In this document: positions 32,932 to 42,158 of the stretch, one piece after another
Position numbering within the stretch: the stretch's first letter is position 1
How the letters are laid out: every line of letters starts with the position of its first letter
Assembly (NCBI RefSeq): GCF_022829585.1
Contig: NZ_JAKSYC010000315.1
Coordinates: forward strand, 1 to 42,184
Source of the DNA: Methylobacterium sp. J-026
Lineage (GTDB): Bacteria; Pseudomonadota; Alphaproteobacteria; Rhizobiales; Beijerinckiaceae
DNA: 42,184 nt
Reading direction: 5' to 3'
Notes under the pieces: generated by a model
The model's input: the letters and a program-made list of their open reading frames with translations, nothing else
The model's database searches: none
What the model was told of the DNA's origin: nothing
Position numbers and translations under genes: made by a program

Positions 32932-34362
32932 ATGTCCCGATCTTCTGCCCCGATCCACCCGATGATCCTGTGCGGCGGGACGGGGACGCGGCTGTGGCCG
33001 GCCTCGCGGGAGAGCATGCCCAAGCAGTTCGCCCGGCTGGTGGATGCGCAAGCCTCGACCTTCCAGGCGACCCTGGCGCGGGTGTCGGACGCGGCGGTGT
33101 TCGCCCGGCCGACGGTGATCGCCTCGGCCGAGGCCCGTTTCATCGTCGCCGAGCAGCGCGACCAGCTCGGGCTCTCCGCCGACATCCTGCTCGAGCCGCA
33201 GGGGCGCGATAGCGCCGCCGCCGTGGCGGTGGCCGCGCTCCACGCCGGGGCGCGCGACCCGCAGGCCGTGGTCCTGATCATGGCCGCCGACCACGTCGTG
33301 CCCGACACCGCCGCCTTCGTCGAGGCGGTCGCCCGCGCCGCCGCCGGGGCCCGGGCCGGCTACACCATGACGCTCGGCATCGAGCCCGACCGGCCGGCCA
33401 CCGATTACGGCTACATCCGCCGCGGCGAGCCGATCCCCGAGGCCCCGGGCGCGGCCCGGGTCGCCCGCTTCGTCGAGAAGCCCGACCGGTCCGGCGCCGA
33501 GGCGCTGATCACGGAGGGCGCCCTGTGGAACTCGGGCTACTTCCTGTTCCGCGCCGACCTGATGCTGGCCGAGCTCGAGGCGTTCGCCCCCGAGGTGCTG
33601 GCGGCCGCCCGCGCGGCCCTGGAGGCGGCGGTGACCGACCTCGACTTCGTGCGGCTCGATGCCGAGGCCTTCGCGAAGGCGCCCAAGATCTCGATCGACT
33701 ACGCGGTGATGGAGCGGACCGCCCGGGCCGGGGTGCTGCCGGTGTCGTTCCCGTGGTCGGATGTCGGCACCTGGGACGCGGTCTGGCAGGTGCTGGAGCA
33801 CGACGATGCCGGCAACGCCGTGCGCGGCCGGGTCTCGCTGATCGGGACGCGGAACAGCCTCGTGCACAGCGAGGGCGGCGGGCTGACCGCGGTGGTCGGC
33901 CTGGAGGACGTGGTGGTGGTGTCCACCCCCGACGCGGTACTGGTGGCGTCCAAGGCGCATTCGGGCCAGGTCAAGGAGCTGGTCAACGCGCTGCGGGCGG
34001 CCGGCGAACCGGAGGCGGACGCGCATCTGCGGATGTACCGGCCCTGGGGCTGGTACCAGCGGATCGACATCGGCGAGCGGTTCCAGGTGAAGCGGATCCA
34101 GGTGGTGCCGGGGGGGCGTCTGTCGCTGCAGAAGCACTTCCACCGGGCCGAGCATTGGGTGGTGGTGCGCGGCACCGCCGAGGTGACGATCGACGATCGG
34201 GTGGTTCTGGTCCACGAGAACGAGGCGATCTACCTGCCGATCGGCTCGATGCATCGCCTGGCCAACCCGGGCAAGATCCCCCTGGAGCTGATCGAGGTCC
34301 AGGTCGGCTCCTATACCGGCGAGGACGACATCATCCGCGTCGAGGATATCTACGGGCGCTAG
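32932..34362 (+). CDS. manC: Mannose-1-phosphate guanylyltransferase / mannose-6-phosphate isomerase
   Basis: Bifunctional type II enzyme supplying GDP-mannose for surface polysaccharides. 476 residues. The nucleotidyltransferase domain has the signature ILCGGTGTRLWPASRESMPKQF, and the GDP-mannose motif is RFVEKPDRSGAEALI. The C-terminal cupin isomerase domain (RPWGWYQRIDIGERFQVKR, LSLQKHFHRAEHWVVVRG) carries metal-binding His. The start ATG at 32932 has GGGAG upstream. It precedes the polysaccharide region and may feed it, although it is GC-rich and looks resident. Symbol manC used; algA/cpsB/xanB name the same family. Confidence 0.95.
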   Translation: MSRSSAPIHPMILCGGTGTRLWPASRESMPKQFARLVDAQASTFQATLARVSDAAVFARPTVIASAEARFIVAEQRDQLGLSADILLEPQGRDSAAAVAVAALHAGARDPQAVVLIMAADHVVPDTAAFVEAVARAAAGARAGYTMTLGIEPDRPATDYGYIRRGEPIPEAPGAARVARFVEKPDRSGAEALITEGALWNSGYFLFRADLMLAELEAFAPEVLAAARAALEAAVTDLDFVRLDAEAFAKAPKISIDYAVMERTARAGVLPVSFPWSDVGTWDAVWQVLEHDDAGNAVRGRVSLIGTRNSLVHSEGGGLTAVVGLEDVVVVSTPDAVLVASKAHSGQVKELVNALRAAGEPEADAHLRMYRPWGWYQRIDIGERFQVKRIQVVPGGRLSLQKHFHRAEHWVVVRGTAEVTIDDRVVLVHENEAIYLPIGSMHRLANPGKIPLELIEVQVGSYTGEDDIIRVEDIYGR

Positions 34363-34526
34363 GGCGCCCTCCGCCGGAGTGGACACCGGCGCTCAGCGCC
34401 GGCACGGGGCCGCCCCTGCGACGCGATCCCCCCGGGCGTGCCCGGAACATGCCGCGCCCCCGATCGATAGCCGAATGCATGACCGCCGTCGGCGGCGGAC
34501 GCGCATCGAGGCATCGGGGAAGACTC

Positions 34527-35540
34527 ATGAAGCATAAGCCGCTTCGCGAGCAGGTCGTCGTAATCACCGGCGCGTCGTCGGGCATCGGCCTGGCCACCGC
34601 CCGCATGGCCGCCGAGCGCGGGGCACGCGTCGTCCTGGCGGCGCGCAGCGGCGACGCCCTGGCGCGCATCCAGGCCGAGATCGAAGGCGTCGGCGGCAAG
34701 GCGATCCACGTTGTTGCCGATGTCGGCACCCGCACGGATGTGCAGGCGGTTGCCGACCGGGCCGAGGCGACCTTCGGCGGTTTCGACACCTGGGTGAACG
34801 TGGCCGGCGCCTCGATCTACGGCCGGCTGCGCGAGATCAGCGATGCGAATCACGAGCGCCTGATCCGGACCAACTTCTGGGGAACGGTGTTCGGATCCCT
34901 GGTGGCGACGGAGCATCTGCGTCAGCATGGCGGCGCGCTCATCAACGTCGGCAGCATCGCGTCGGACCTGGCCTTCCCGTACCAGGGCATGTACGCGGCC
35001 TCGAAGCACGCCGTGAAGGGCTTCACCGACGCCCTGCGCATGGAGCTGATCTACGAGAACGCGCCGGTCTCGGTCACGCTGATCAAGCCGGCCTCGATCG
35101 ATACGCCCCTGCCCCAGCGGGCGCGCAACTACATGGACCGGGAGCCGAGCCTGCCGCCGCCGATCTACCCGCCCGAGGAGGTCGCGAACGCCATCCTGCA
35201 TGCGGCCGTGCGCCCGAAGCGCGACATCGTCGTGGGGGGCGCCGGCAAGGCCTTCACGGCGGGCAAGGCGCTCGCCCCCGGCGCATACGATCACCTCTCC
35301 GCCGCGATCGTCGCCCTGCAGAAGCGCGGCACCCCACCGCGCAATTCGGACGGCGCCCTGCATGCGCCGGTGCCGGCCGGGATCACACGCGGCGACCCGC
35401 CGGTCCCCGTCATGCGGACCAGCGCGTACACGCGGGCGAGCCTGCACCCGATGGCCGCGGCGGCGGGACTCCTGGGCTTCGGCGCGGTCACCGCGCTGGC
35501 GATCGCCGGCGGCGCCGCCAGTCGTCGACGGCGCGGATAA
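34527..35540 (+). CDS. Short-chain dehydrogenase with C-terminal hydrophobic tail
   Basis: 337 residues. Residues ~8-200 are a classical SDR: NAD(P) motif VVITGASSGIGLATA, NVAGAS, and the Ser-Tyr-Lys active site (NVGSIASDL, then YAASKHAVKGF). After the catalytic domain there are ~100 extra residues ending with a likely membrane helix (MAAAAGLLGFGAVTALAIAGGAAS) and a basic tail RRRRG. This longer SDR type (DHRS7-like/YqjQ-like) is common in Methylobacterium-like genomes and has no assigned substrate. GGGGAAG precedes the ATG. It is separated by 164 bases from manC, so cotranscription is uncertain. Confidence 0.88.
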   Translation: MKHKPLREQVVVITGASSGIGLATARMAAERGARVVLAARSGDALARIQAEIEGVGGKAIHVVADVGTRTDVQAVADRAEATFGGFDTWVNVAGASIYGRLREISDANHERLIRTNFWGTVFGSLVATEHLRQHGGALINVGSIASDLAFPYQGMYAASKHAVKGFTDALRMELIYENAPVSVTLIKPASIDTPLPQRARNYMDREPSLPPPIYPPEEVANAILHAAVRPKRDIVVGGAGKAFTAGKALAPGAYDHLSAAIVALQKRGTPPRNSDGALHAPVPAGITRGDPPVPVMRTSAYTRASLHPMAAAAGLLGFGAVTALAIAGGAASRRRRG

Positions 35541-35674
35541 ATACCGGCCGCACCCGATCGACCGCCGGGCATCGATGCGGGACGGTCCCGGGTATGCGAG
35601 CCGTTCCGCCGCCGCGCGTCCAGCCGTCATAAGACACATGGAGGAGGAGATGGCTCAGGCAGCGGTCTAGAAGA

Positions 35675-35686
35675 CGTCACGTGACG
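35675..35686. promoter_or_regulatory. 12-bp perfect palindrome at the GC boundary
   Basis: CGTCACGTGACG is self-complementary and sits where GC-rich resident DNA gives way to the AT-rich polysaccharide region. It could be a regulator site; the region contains no gene start close by, so chance cannot be excluded. Confidence 0.3.
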
Positions 35687-35809
35687 ATTTTGCCGGTCGC
35701 CTCGTCAGGCGGCCAGCCTACGTCACCCACCATTTGGCGCGAAATGACAGACGATCTGATTCACCGCACGATCAGCCGCCGTCGGATCCACGCTTTTGAA
35801 CGAGCGGAC

Positions 35810-37147
35810 TTACAGCCCTGATCGGAATGTTATCGGGAACTGTAAAAGCTTTCTCTTTAGATCCTGAAAGCGCCCGAAACGCCAAATTTCGGTCGCGCCG
35901 GAGGGGCGAGCGCTCCAGATATCCCGCCACAATCCGCTCCTTATGGTCACAATCACCGTCATCACAGCAATCGCGAATTCTGCGATTACGCGGCTGATGG
36001 CCATACCCATCGCACCATTGCCCGGCGTCAAAACCAACGCACAGACGAGATTGACGGCACCGCCAATGATCGCGATCGACGTTACGAAAAAATCCTTCCT
36101 TGCCGGAAGAAGCAGAAGCATGCTCAGGCAATAGCTGATGGTCCCCAGCGGAAGCGTCAATCCGAGCACGGAAAATATGCGCCCTGCTTCGCCATAGCTA
36201 TGTCCCAGAAAAATATTCATGATGAGCGGCCCTAGAAACAGGACCGTGATGGAGGCCAGAAACGAACCGACCGTGAGCAGAAATGTCGTGCGCTTGAGCA
36301 AGGCGTACGCTTGATCCGGATTGCTCCGGAGTTCCCGCGTCATATGCGGCAACAGCAAAGTCGAGAGGGGATTCAGGAGTTGCAAACCCGCATTGATCAG
36401 CTTGTCGGCCGGCCCGAAGAAGCCGACCTGATCGGGGGTCGACAGCCACCCGAGCACCAGGCCTGACGCGGCCGTATAGGCTGCGACCGCACCGGTGAGG
36501 ACGAAGATGGCGCCGCCGCCGCGAAGTGCGCCTATCGCAGACGCCCAGGACGCGATTCTTACTTTAACATCACGAGCCAACATAACGCCGGTGATACACA
36601 GAGTTAACAGCGACGCTAAAACGTAGAACAGAATGACATAGATATAAGCGTCCTCATTCTTGACGAAACTTACGATGAGTATAATGTTCAATATTTGCGC
36701 CACCAACTCGATTTTGACCACCAGCGCCATTCGTCCGCGAGCCCGAAAATACCACAGCAGGTTCGTTCCCTGGAGGAGGCCATAGACGATCGATAATCCA
36801 CCGACCATTGGTGCATTGCGCAGCACCGGCGAGCTGAATATCGTAAATAAACCAAAGGCGATCGCCGGAACCATGAGGATCAGCTTGGCCGTCAAGATTG
36901 ACGATACGACTTCGTCAATCTTAGACACATCGTGCGCGGCAAGATCGCGGGTCCCGGACACGTTAAAACCGAATTCGACAATCAAACTGACGAGCGTCGC
37001 CATTGAAAGTCCTACGAGCACGATGCCGTAGCGCTCCGCCCCGAGCTGCCGCGCGAGCAGGGGAATAATGATTAGCGGAAATACATATCGAGATATATGA
37101 GCAAAATAGAGAAGCGCACCGTCAGTAAAAAGCTTACGCTCGCGCAT
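35810..37147 (-). CDS. Wzx-like oligosaccharide flippase
   Basis: 445 residues with about a dozen hydrophobic segments, of the polysaccharide-transport (MATE/MVF-like) superfamily that moves lipid-linked sugar units across the inner membrane. Family character is seen in the opening DGALLYFAHISRYVFPLIIIPLLARQLG and in GFFGPADKLINAGLQLLNPLSTLLLPHMTREL. The length fits Wzx. GGGGACAGGTA precedes the ATG. AT-richer than manC and the SDR gene, like the other genes of this region. With the two glycosyltransferases further along it points to a capsule, exopolysaccharide or O-antigen locus; the polymerase and exporter lie outside the window or are missing. Confidence 0.9.
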   Translation of the reverse strand: MRERKLFTDGALLYFAHISRYVFPLIIIPLLARQLGAERYGIVLVGLSMATLVSLIVEFGFNVSGTRDLAAHDVSKIDEVVSSILTAKLILMVPAIAFGLFTIFSSPVLRNAPMVGGLSIVYGLLQGTNLLWYFRARGRMALVVKIELVAQILNIILIVSFVKNEDAYIYVILFYVLASLLTLCITGVMLARDVKVRIASWASAIGALRGGGAIFVLTGAVAAYTAASGLVLGWLSTPDQVGFFGPADKLINAGLQLLNPLSTLLLPHMTRELRSNPDQAYALLKRTTFLLTVGSFLASITVLFLGPLIMNIFLGHSYGEAGRIFSVLGLTLPLGTISYCLSMLLLLPARKDFFVTSIAIIGGAVNLVCALVLTPGNGAMGMAISRVIAEFAIAVMTVIVTIRSGLWRDIWSARPSGATEIWRFGRFQDLKRKLLQFPITFRSGL

Positions 37148-37780
37148 TACCTGTCCCCATTCGTATCGTCCTGTCGATAACCCTGCGCATCATTCATCTC
37201 GTGCTCAAATCGGAATTGATCTCGTGGCGATATGCAATACGAGACCCACTTCCCATATCCCAGCTCAAATTTGGCTCGACATCTTATCGTTAGATAAATG
37301 TTTTATTTGAGGCGCATATCAGCGCTAGTATCCACGGTCGATCATGGGCGAACGGGTTATCGACCGTAGCCATTAGAGGCGCGCCGGAGACCATTCACCT
37401 GCAGCGTCGCAGGTCCCCGCCAAGACGATGGGCCGCCAAAAGCTGAATTCAAAGGTATTTCTTTTTGACATACCTTGTCATCGCCCTTGTAAACGCCTGC
37501 TTGCCAGATCAAGGGACTATTTGCACCCCCCTCGGCATAATTCAAAGTAGTTTTGCCTTAAAGAACTGTGCCGATGTCGATATTTAAAACCGTGAGAACC
37601 CACGCAGGATGTTCTAAACTTCGCCGACCTCTAGAGACAAATCCGCAACTTCCATCCAATGCCTGCTTCACTTCTGCTCCTGAATCCAAATCAGGGGCGA
37701 CATGCACTTAATTATACCAAATGACAAATTTGCGAATACCCGAATAAAATGAATTAAAAATCTTCGCGACGGAATTTATT
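37148..37780. other. AT-rich intergenic stretch with a short uncertain frame
   Basis: 633 bases between the GT2 and flippase genes. On the minus strand a 62-codon frame begins at a TTG (37545) and runs to 37357, with NYAEGGANSPLIWQAGVYKG and GPATLQVNG. It is not similar to any family I recognise and has no good start, so it may be the end of a degraded gene. Otherwise AT-rich with A/T tracts near 37,290 and 37,750; no terminator or promoter is certain. Confidence 0.35.
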
Positions 37781-38620
37781 TTATACCGCCCGGACCTTGT
37801 TCTTGATCTTTGAAAACAAAGCTATGCTACCGATACGCAGCGTCCAATAATAAACCCGCAGAAATCGGATCAGCAGTACGGAACGCGGAAAGCTTTTCGT
37901 TTGATACAGTGCCTTCTGAAGATTGCATTGATTCTTAAACCAACGCATCACACTTCGCTCTTGAATGCTGCCGCTATGTCCGCGATACAGCACCAACTCC
38001 TTTTCGATGCCATAGCCCGGAACGACTTTTAAAAAGCGCGCAAAAAATTCATAATCTTCGCCTTCGCGCAGCTTGGGCGACTCGTTAAATAATTTCATAT
38101 CATCCAGCCGCTTGCGCCTGATCATAATTGTCGACGGGTAGATATTGTTGCCCAACGACATCAAAAACCAAAACAGCGATATCTTTTTGCGATACCCAAT
38201 CGACGGCTGTTCAATCTTCTTGCCCTCCGCGTCGATCACCCCCGCCGCCGTGAAGCAAAAGTCTATCCCGCGTCGTTCCATAAACTCGACCTGGGTCATC
38301 AATTTTTCCGGCAGCCACAGATCATCATCGTCACATAACGCTATAAATTCACCTCTCGCACGCCGCATGCCAAAATTTCGCACGACCGATGGCCGCCCGG
38401 CAAACTCGCAAGGCACATATGTGACGCGAGAATCTTGCAGCGCCTGGATGCAATCTTGGGCATCTTGTTGATGGCCGTCAGCAACGACAATCAGTTCAAA
38501 ATTTTGGTACGTTTGTGCCCGGATCGCCTCGACTGTTAATTTAAGAAACGGCACGCGCTTCCAAGTTGGTATGACGATCGATACAAGCGGGAGGTCGGCG
38601 CTACAATTAACGTGGTTCAT
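37781..38620 (-). CDS. Family 2 glycosyltransferase
   Basis: 279 residues from the ATG at 38620; a TTG just upstream is also possible. The GT-A domain opens LPLVSIVIPTWKRVPFLKLTVEAIRAQTYQNFELIVVADGH, and the metal-binding acidic run CDDDDLWLPEK (residues ~97-100) is the DxD motif. RGHSGSIQERSVMRWF near the C-terminus is typical of polysaccharide GT2 enzymes. It transfers an unknown sugar to a growing repeat unit. Markedly AT-richer than the core genes. Stands alone, with over 600 non-coding bases on each side, which is unusual for a polysaccharide operon. Confidence 0.92.
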   Translation of the reverse strand: MNHVNCSADLPLVSIVIPTWKRVPFLKLTVEAIRAQTYQNFELIVVADGHQQDAQDCIQALQDSRVTYVPCEFAGRPSVVRNFGMRRARGEFIALCDDDDLWLPEKLMTQVEFMERRGIDFCFTAAGVIDAEGKKIEQPSIGYRKKISLFWFLMSLGNNIYPSTIMIRRKRLDDMKLFNESPKLREGEDYEFFARFLKVVPGYGIEKELVLYRGHSGSIQERSVMRWFKNQCNLQKALYQTKSFPRSVLLIRFLRVYYWTLRIGSIALFSKIKNKVRAV

Positions 38621-39243
38621 CAAATTAAACCGAAGAGCTGCTAAAGATTTCCAGATCGATTAGTTGATTTGGCGACGTTTCGCAACCATGCAAGAAAACA
38701 TCTCGGATGATAACCGGATCGCGCACTGCTTAGACGGCTTTGAGAAGAGGTGCGATCGAGACTGTGTGTTCTTGCATCAAGACATTCTTACGCCCAGTGT
38801 TTCGCCGGCAGAGGGCATCCGGTGCATGCCTCGGGGGAACGCTGGGGTCGATCCCGGACCGGTCCAGATCCTCGGCCCAAGTCTTTGCGCTAGGCCCCCA
38901 ATCCAGGCGTCAGAGCGGAGTTTTGCGACACCTGGCCTCGAGATGCGCGGTCGGGCTGTAGACCATGACGGCAATCACGAGATGTGACTTCGGGGTATCC
39001 AGATTTGAAAAGGCTGAAGTTCTCGATGGGCGTGTCCTCGATGGTCCTGTCCGTACGACTGCATATCCCATCGGATCAAGACCATAAGGGACTGAGCGAG
39101 CGATGCTCGCTGCGGCCGCAATCGGCGTTGGATGGCTCGAAACACCGGGGGCTAGCTGGTATTGCAGCCGGCTCGACGGGAGTAACGTGTGACCGTCGCG
39201 TCTGTGCTGCTAACGGTGTCCGATCGGCACGCACGAGAGCGAC
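38621..39243. other. Intergenic stretch, no gene seen
   Basis: About 620 bases between the GT2 gene and the GT-C-type gene. The part from ~38,800 to ~39,240 is GC-richer than both flanking genes, which suggests a patch of different origin such as a decayed insertion. Short open frames are present on both strands but none has a ribosome site or recognisable product. No transposase motif or terminal inverted repeat was recognised. Confidence 0.4.
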
Positions 39244-40866
39244 CTACATATCGGCAGGGGACGGGCCCATAACAATAACAACACCCGAACCCGAGAAAAC
39301 GAGACGTGCCTGACGTAGGAAGCTCGGCGGAATTGTAATATCGATTTTTTTGGCAATATCCCCCGCAGTCGCGGGTTCCGGCAATTCACTCCAAATGACG
39401 TGATCAATCCACAACATGGATTGGCAGCGTCCGCTGCGTGATAGGTCTAGTTTCGATCCGCTCGGCAATACTTTTAGCGGGAAACCGAAGCGTTGAGCTT
39501 CTTGTTGGTAGGCCCAATCAATGACTCGGTCTAAGTTCGGGACAAAATAAGAAGCCTTGTATTCGACGGCTAAGATCTCGGACGAGCCACATTCATTGAA
39601 CTGCGATCGAATGAAGGATGCGGCACCATCCCAACCTTGGTCGAGGCCGTGTGAAATTACAGTGACACTATAAACCAGCGCTCCGTTCAGCAAAAAAATA
39701 TTAAATATCCGGCGGTGGCGGCAAACGGTATCCGCAATAACGGCGGCGACGATCGCGACAGTCGTAACGGCAATGGACGACAGATAACGTGCAACAAATA
39801 TCTGGGGGCGATAGACGTTTATGAGTAACAGGATCAGTGAAGCAAGGGCAAGCCCGGATATCATCGCAATAATAAATATTTCACGATCGGCGTTTGCACC
39901 GAAATGACCAAATTCGATTTCGTTGCGGCTAAGTGAGGATCTTTTATGTCCGCGAATACTAAAATACTTCGATGTAGACATGATCAAAATTACGATAACG
40001 ACAAGATTGAAGCAAAAACTTTTGCCAATTAACCCAATCAGTATTTTAACAGCGGTAGGAAGACTAACGATCAGCCAGAATGTTCCTGATATCCGTTCGA
40101 GAAACGAATTCTGTGCGATGAACCAAACGAGGAGTGGCGCAGACGCAAAAACACCTGCCGTTAATAGGAGTTGAAACCAATTTCTTTGCCGCCGGACCAA
40201 CATACCGAGGCCTGCCGTCGCCACAATGCTCGTTGCCACGACCGCCGTAACGTAATGTATATTTAGGCAAAGGAGTATTAGAATGCACACAGAAACAGCA
40301 AGAACCCGGTGATCCCGTATCCGTCCGACTTTCTCCATCATCAAAATAGAATGCAAACAGACGATCAGACTTATTACGCAGCATATTTGGGTGAAATACG
40401 ATCTAATCTCGGTTATGTTGTATGCGACGACTGGTGATGTAATCGCCAAAAACGTGAAAACGGTCGTGAAATTTTTGCTCCAAGGGTATTTTCTGCAAAT
40501 TGCAATGACGAACAAGGCGGCTATACATAGTGGAATTAGATTTACGAGGCGACGGGTTAATACCGAGTCACCAATCAGCGGCTGGGCGAGCCAATTCAAG
40601 GCGACAAAAAGAGGTGGGTGAACGTCAATCAGCCAGCGATCTCTCACCGTTGCCGCCAAGGGTAGATCGTGTTTTGAAAGCCATAGCGTCCAGAATTCAT
40701 CCAGCCATGGGCCGCGCTGCCAAGCGGCCCATATCGTCAGACTTACAATAAGGAAGAATATTAAGCCATTCTGTACAGTGATAAGCCGAAAAGGCCGCTC
40801 TTGGCTGTCATCTTGCAGCCAGATCTGTAAATTCGATGGCCTCAGGGCCAATCGTTTAATCGTCAT
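39244..40866 (-). CDS. GT-C fold (ArnT/PMT-like) membrane glycosyltransferase
   Basis: 540 residues with about ten membrane helices. The first periplasmic loop carries the acidic motif GPWLDEFWTLWLSKHD (D56-E57) and a second DVHPPLFVALNWL (residues ~81-86), both characteristic of GT-C enzymes that use a lipid-linked sugar (ArnT, PMT, GT39/GT83). A ~120-residue soluble C-terminal domain follows the last helix. It probably decorates a polysaccharide or lipid on the periplasmic side; neither donor nor acceptor can be told. GGAAGA eight bases before the ATG supports the start. AT-rich codon use. Confidence 0.8.
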   Translation of the reverse strand: MTIKRLALRPSNLQIWLQDDSQERPFRLITVQNGLIFFLIVSLTIWAAWQRGPWLDEFWTLWLSKHDLPLAATVRDRWLIDVHPPLFVALNWLAQPLIGDSVLTRRLVNLIPLCIAALFVIAICRKYPWSKNFTTVFTFLAITSPVVAYNITEIRSYFTQICCVISLIVCLHSILMMEKVGRIRDHRVLAVSVCILILLCLNIHYVTAVVATSIVATAGLGMLVRRQRNWFQLLLTAGVFASAPLLVWFIAQNSFLERISGTFWLIVSLPTAVKILIGLIGKSFCFNLVVIVILIMSTSKYFSIRGHKRSSLSRNEIEFGHFGANADREIFIIAMISGLALASLILLLINVYRPQIFVARYLSSIAVTTVAIVAAVIADTVCRHRRIFNIFLLNGALVYSVTVISHGLDQGWDGAASFIRSQFNECGSSEILAVEYKASYFVPNLDRVIDWAYQQEAQRFGFPLKVLPSGSKLDLSRSGRCQSMLWIDHVIWSELPEPATAGDIAKKIDITIPPSFLRQARLVFSGSGVVIVMGPSPADM

Positions 40867-41787
40867 TTATAGATCTTCCGGGCTGGCAAGTCTCTGATCC
40901 TTCTGCCTGCGTTCACATGTGGGCGCTTCGGTTCATGAGCGCGAATCCCTTGATGTGAAAACTCAATACCGACCACTTGAGGTGATGTTGGGACCGTTTT
41001 ACATTACGGCTTGTAGCAAGGTTCATACCATTTCCCGCTCTGAAATAATCAATTCTGCTTCGGACCTCGATGGCTCAGGGGAAAATCCCTCCGAATCATC
41101 AGACGCAAGATGAAAGTCGGCCAATGCTTGGATCAGCAGCAAAGGAAAGGTTGAGATTTCGATGCGCTCGATCAGTCGGCGCCAAGGGCCCGGCCGATTT
41201 ATCTACACTGTTCGGAAGAAGTTGCTTCTAGACAATGCAGGAACTGTGTGCTGCCAGGGACTGCGAATAACGATCGAGAGCGCTCCCTCAACTGACCGGC
41301 CGAGCATGGGGTCGTATCGTGCTTCACCGGACCCATTTTGAGCGACGAATTGTCGTTACGAGAATAAACTTGGGCGTCACTCACTATGATGACCGCGTCG
41401 AGGGTGTATTCTCTGAATAAAGCGAACGACTGGCGAACAGGAAATATCGTGGATATGGTCCGAGACTATCGTTTATCGCAACCGCGTTTGAAGACCCCAT
41501 CCAAAGTACGATCTTACACCCCAAATGGGCGCGTAGACATCGGCTTCGTTGGAGATGCGACACGCACTCCTTCAGCGCATCCTGCCCGTACGGAGTGATC
41601 CATCAACCGCCGGATGGTGCAGCTGTATGAATGGAGCAACGGCGGCACCTAATCCGGAATGGTACCCGTTTGCCGACCGACCCCGATCCACCGGCCGCGA
41701 TCGATGTCAGTTCCTGATGCGCTGATCGATCGGCCTCCCCGTTAGGAACGCCAGGAGTCATTCACATCGAACCGCGGCGCGCGTGCC
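40867..41787. other. Large intergenic stretch, no supported gene
   Basis: About 920 bases between the GT-C gene and the sugar transferase fragment. Base composition climbs back toward the genomic level after ~41,500. Frames of 60-70 codons occur (for example 41386-41598 forward, 41199-41384 reverse) but have no ribosome site, family likeness or codon preference. It could hold the regulatory region of the polysaccharide locus or decayed DNA; no promoter or insertion-sequence end was identified. Confidence 0.4.
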
Positions 41788-42036
41788 TCAGCGGCTGCCG
41801 CGCTGGGCCAGCACCGCCGGGACGGTGCGCAGCATGATCGCCAGGTCCCGGCGCAGGCTCCAGCGGCTGGCGTAGTCCAGGTCGAGCGCAACGCGCTCGG
41901 CATAGCTCGTGTCCGAACGCCCTGACACCTGCCACAGTCCGGTCACCCCGGGCGGGACGGCAAAGCAGGTCGGAAACGCCCGGCCGTAGCGGGCGACCTC
42001 GGCCGGCACGATCGGGCGCGGACCGACCAGGCTCAT
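41788..42036 (-). pseudogene. C-terminal fragment of a polyprenyl-phosphate sugar-1-phosphate transferase
   Basis: 82 residues beginning MSLVGPRPIVPAEVARYG and containing VPPGVTGLWQVSGRSDTSYAERVALDLDYASRWSLRRDLAIML, the conserved C-terminal half of WbaP/ExoY-type enzymes that start repeat-unit synthesis. Full-length members have at least ~200 residues, with a membrane segment and an upstream DELPQL-type motif. In this frame the codons before the ATG still give GGE (as in the family's GEMSLVGPRP) but farther up the sequence is unrelated and meets a TGA 17 codons before the ATG. The catalytic N-terminal part is gone, so it is most likely a non-functional remnant. GC-rich, unlike the neighbouring polysaccharide genes. 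Confidence 0.8.
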
Positions 42037-42079
42037 CTCGCCCCCGGGTTCAGCGTGATCGAGGAGGCCTGAGCGGCCG

Positions 42080-42158
42080 GTTCAGCCGCCCAGGAGTCAG
42101 CCGGCCAGAAGTTCAGCTGGCCAAGAGTTCAGCTGGCCAAGAGTTCAGCCGCCCAGAG
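42080..42158. repeat. Five tandem ~16-bp repeats
   Basis: Units of the form GTTCAGCYGSCCARGA follow head to tail: 42080-42095, 42096-42110 (15 bases), 42111-42126, 42127-42142 and 42143-42158; the third and fourth are identical. The unit length is not a multiple of three and each copy carries TTCAGC, giving a TGA in one frame on the other strand. A reverse-strand frame open from the window edge (42183) would end at 42145 inside the last unit and may be the 3' end of an upstream gene. Confidence 0.85.

Noticed and set aside
38800..39240. Decayed insertion sequence in a GC-richer patch
   Set aside because: No transposase motif, terminal inverted repeats or target duplication could be recognised.
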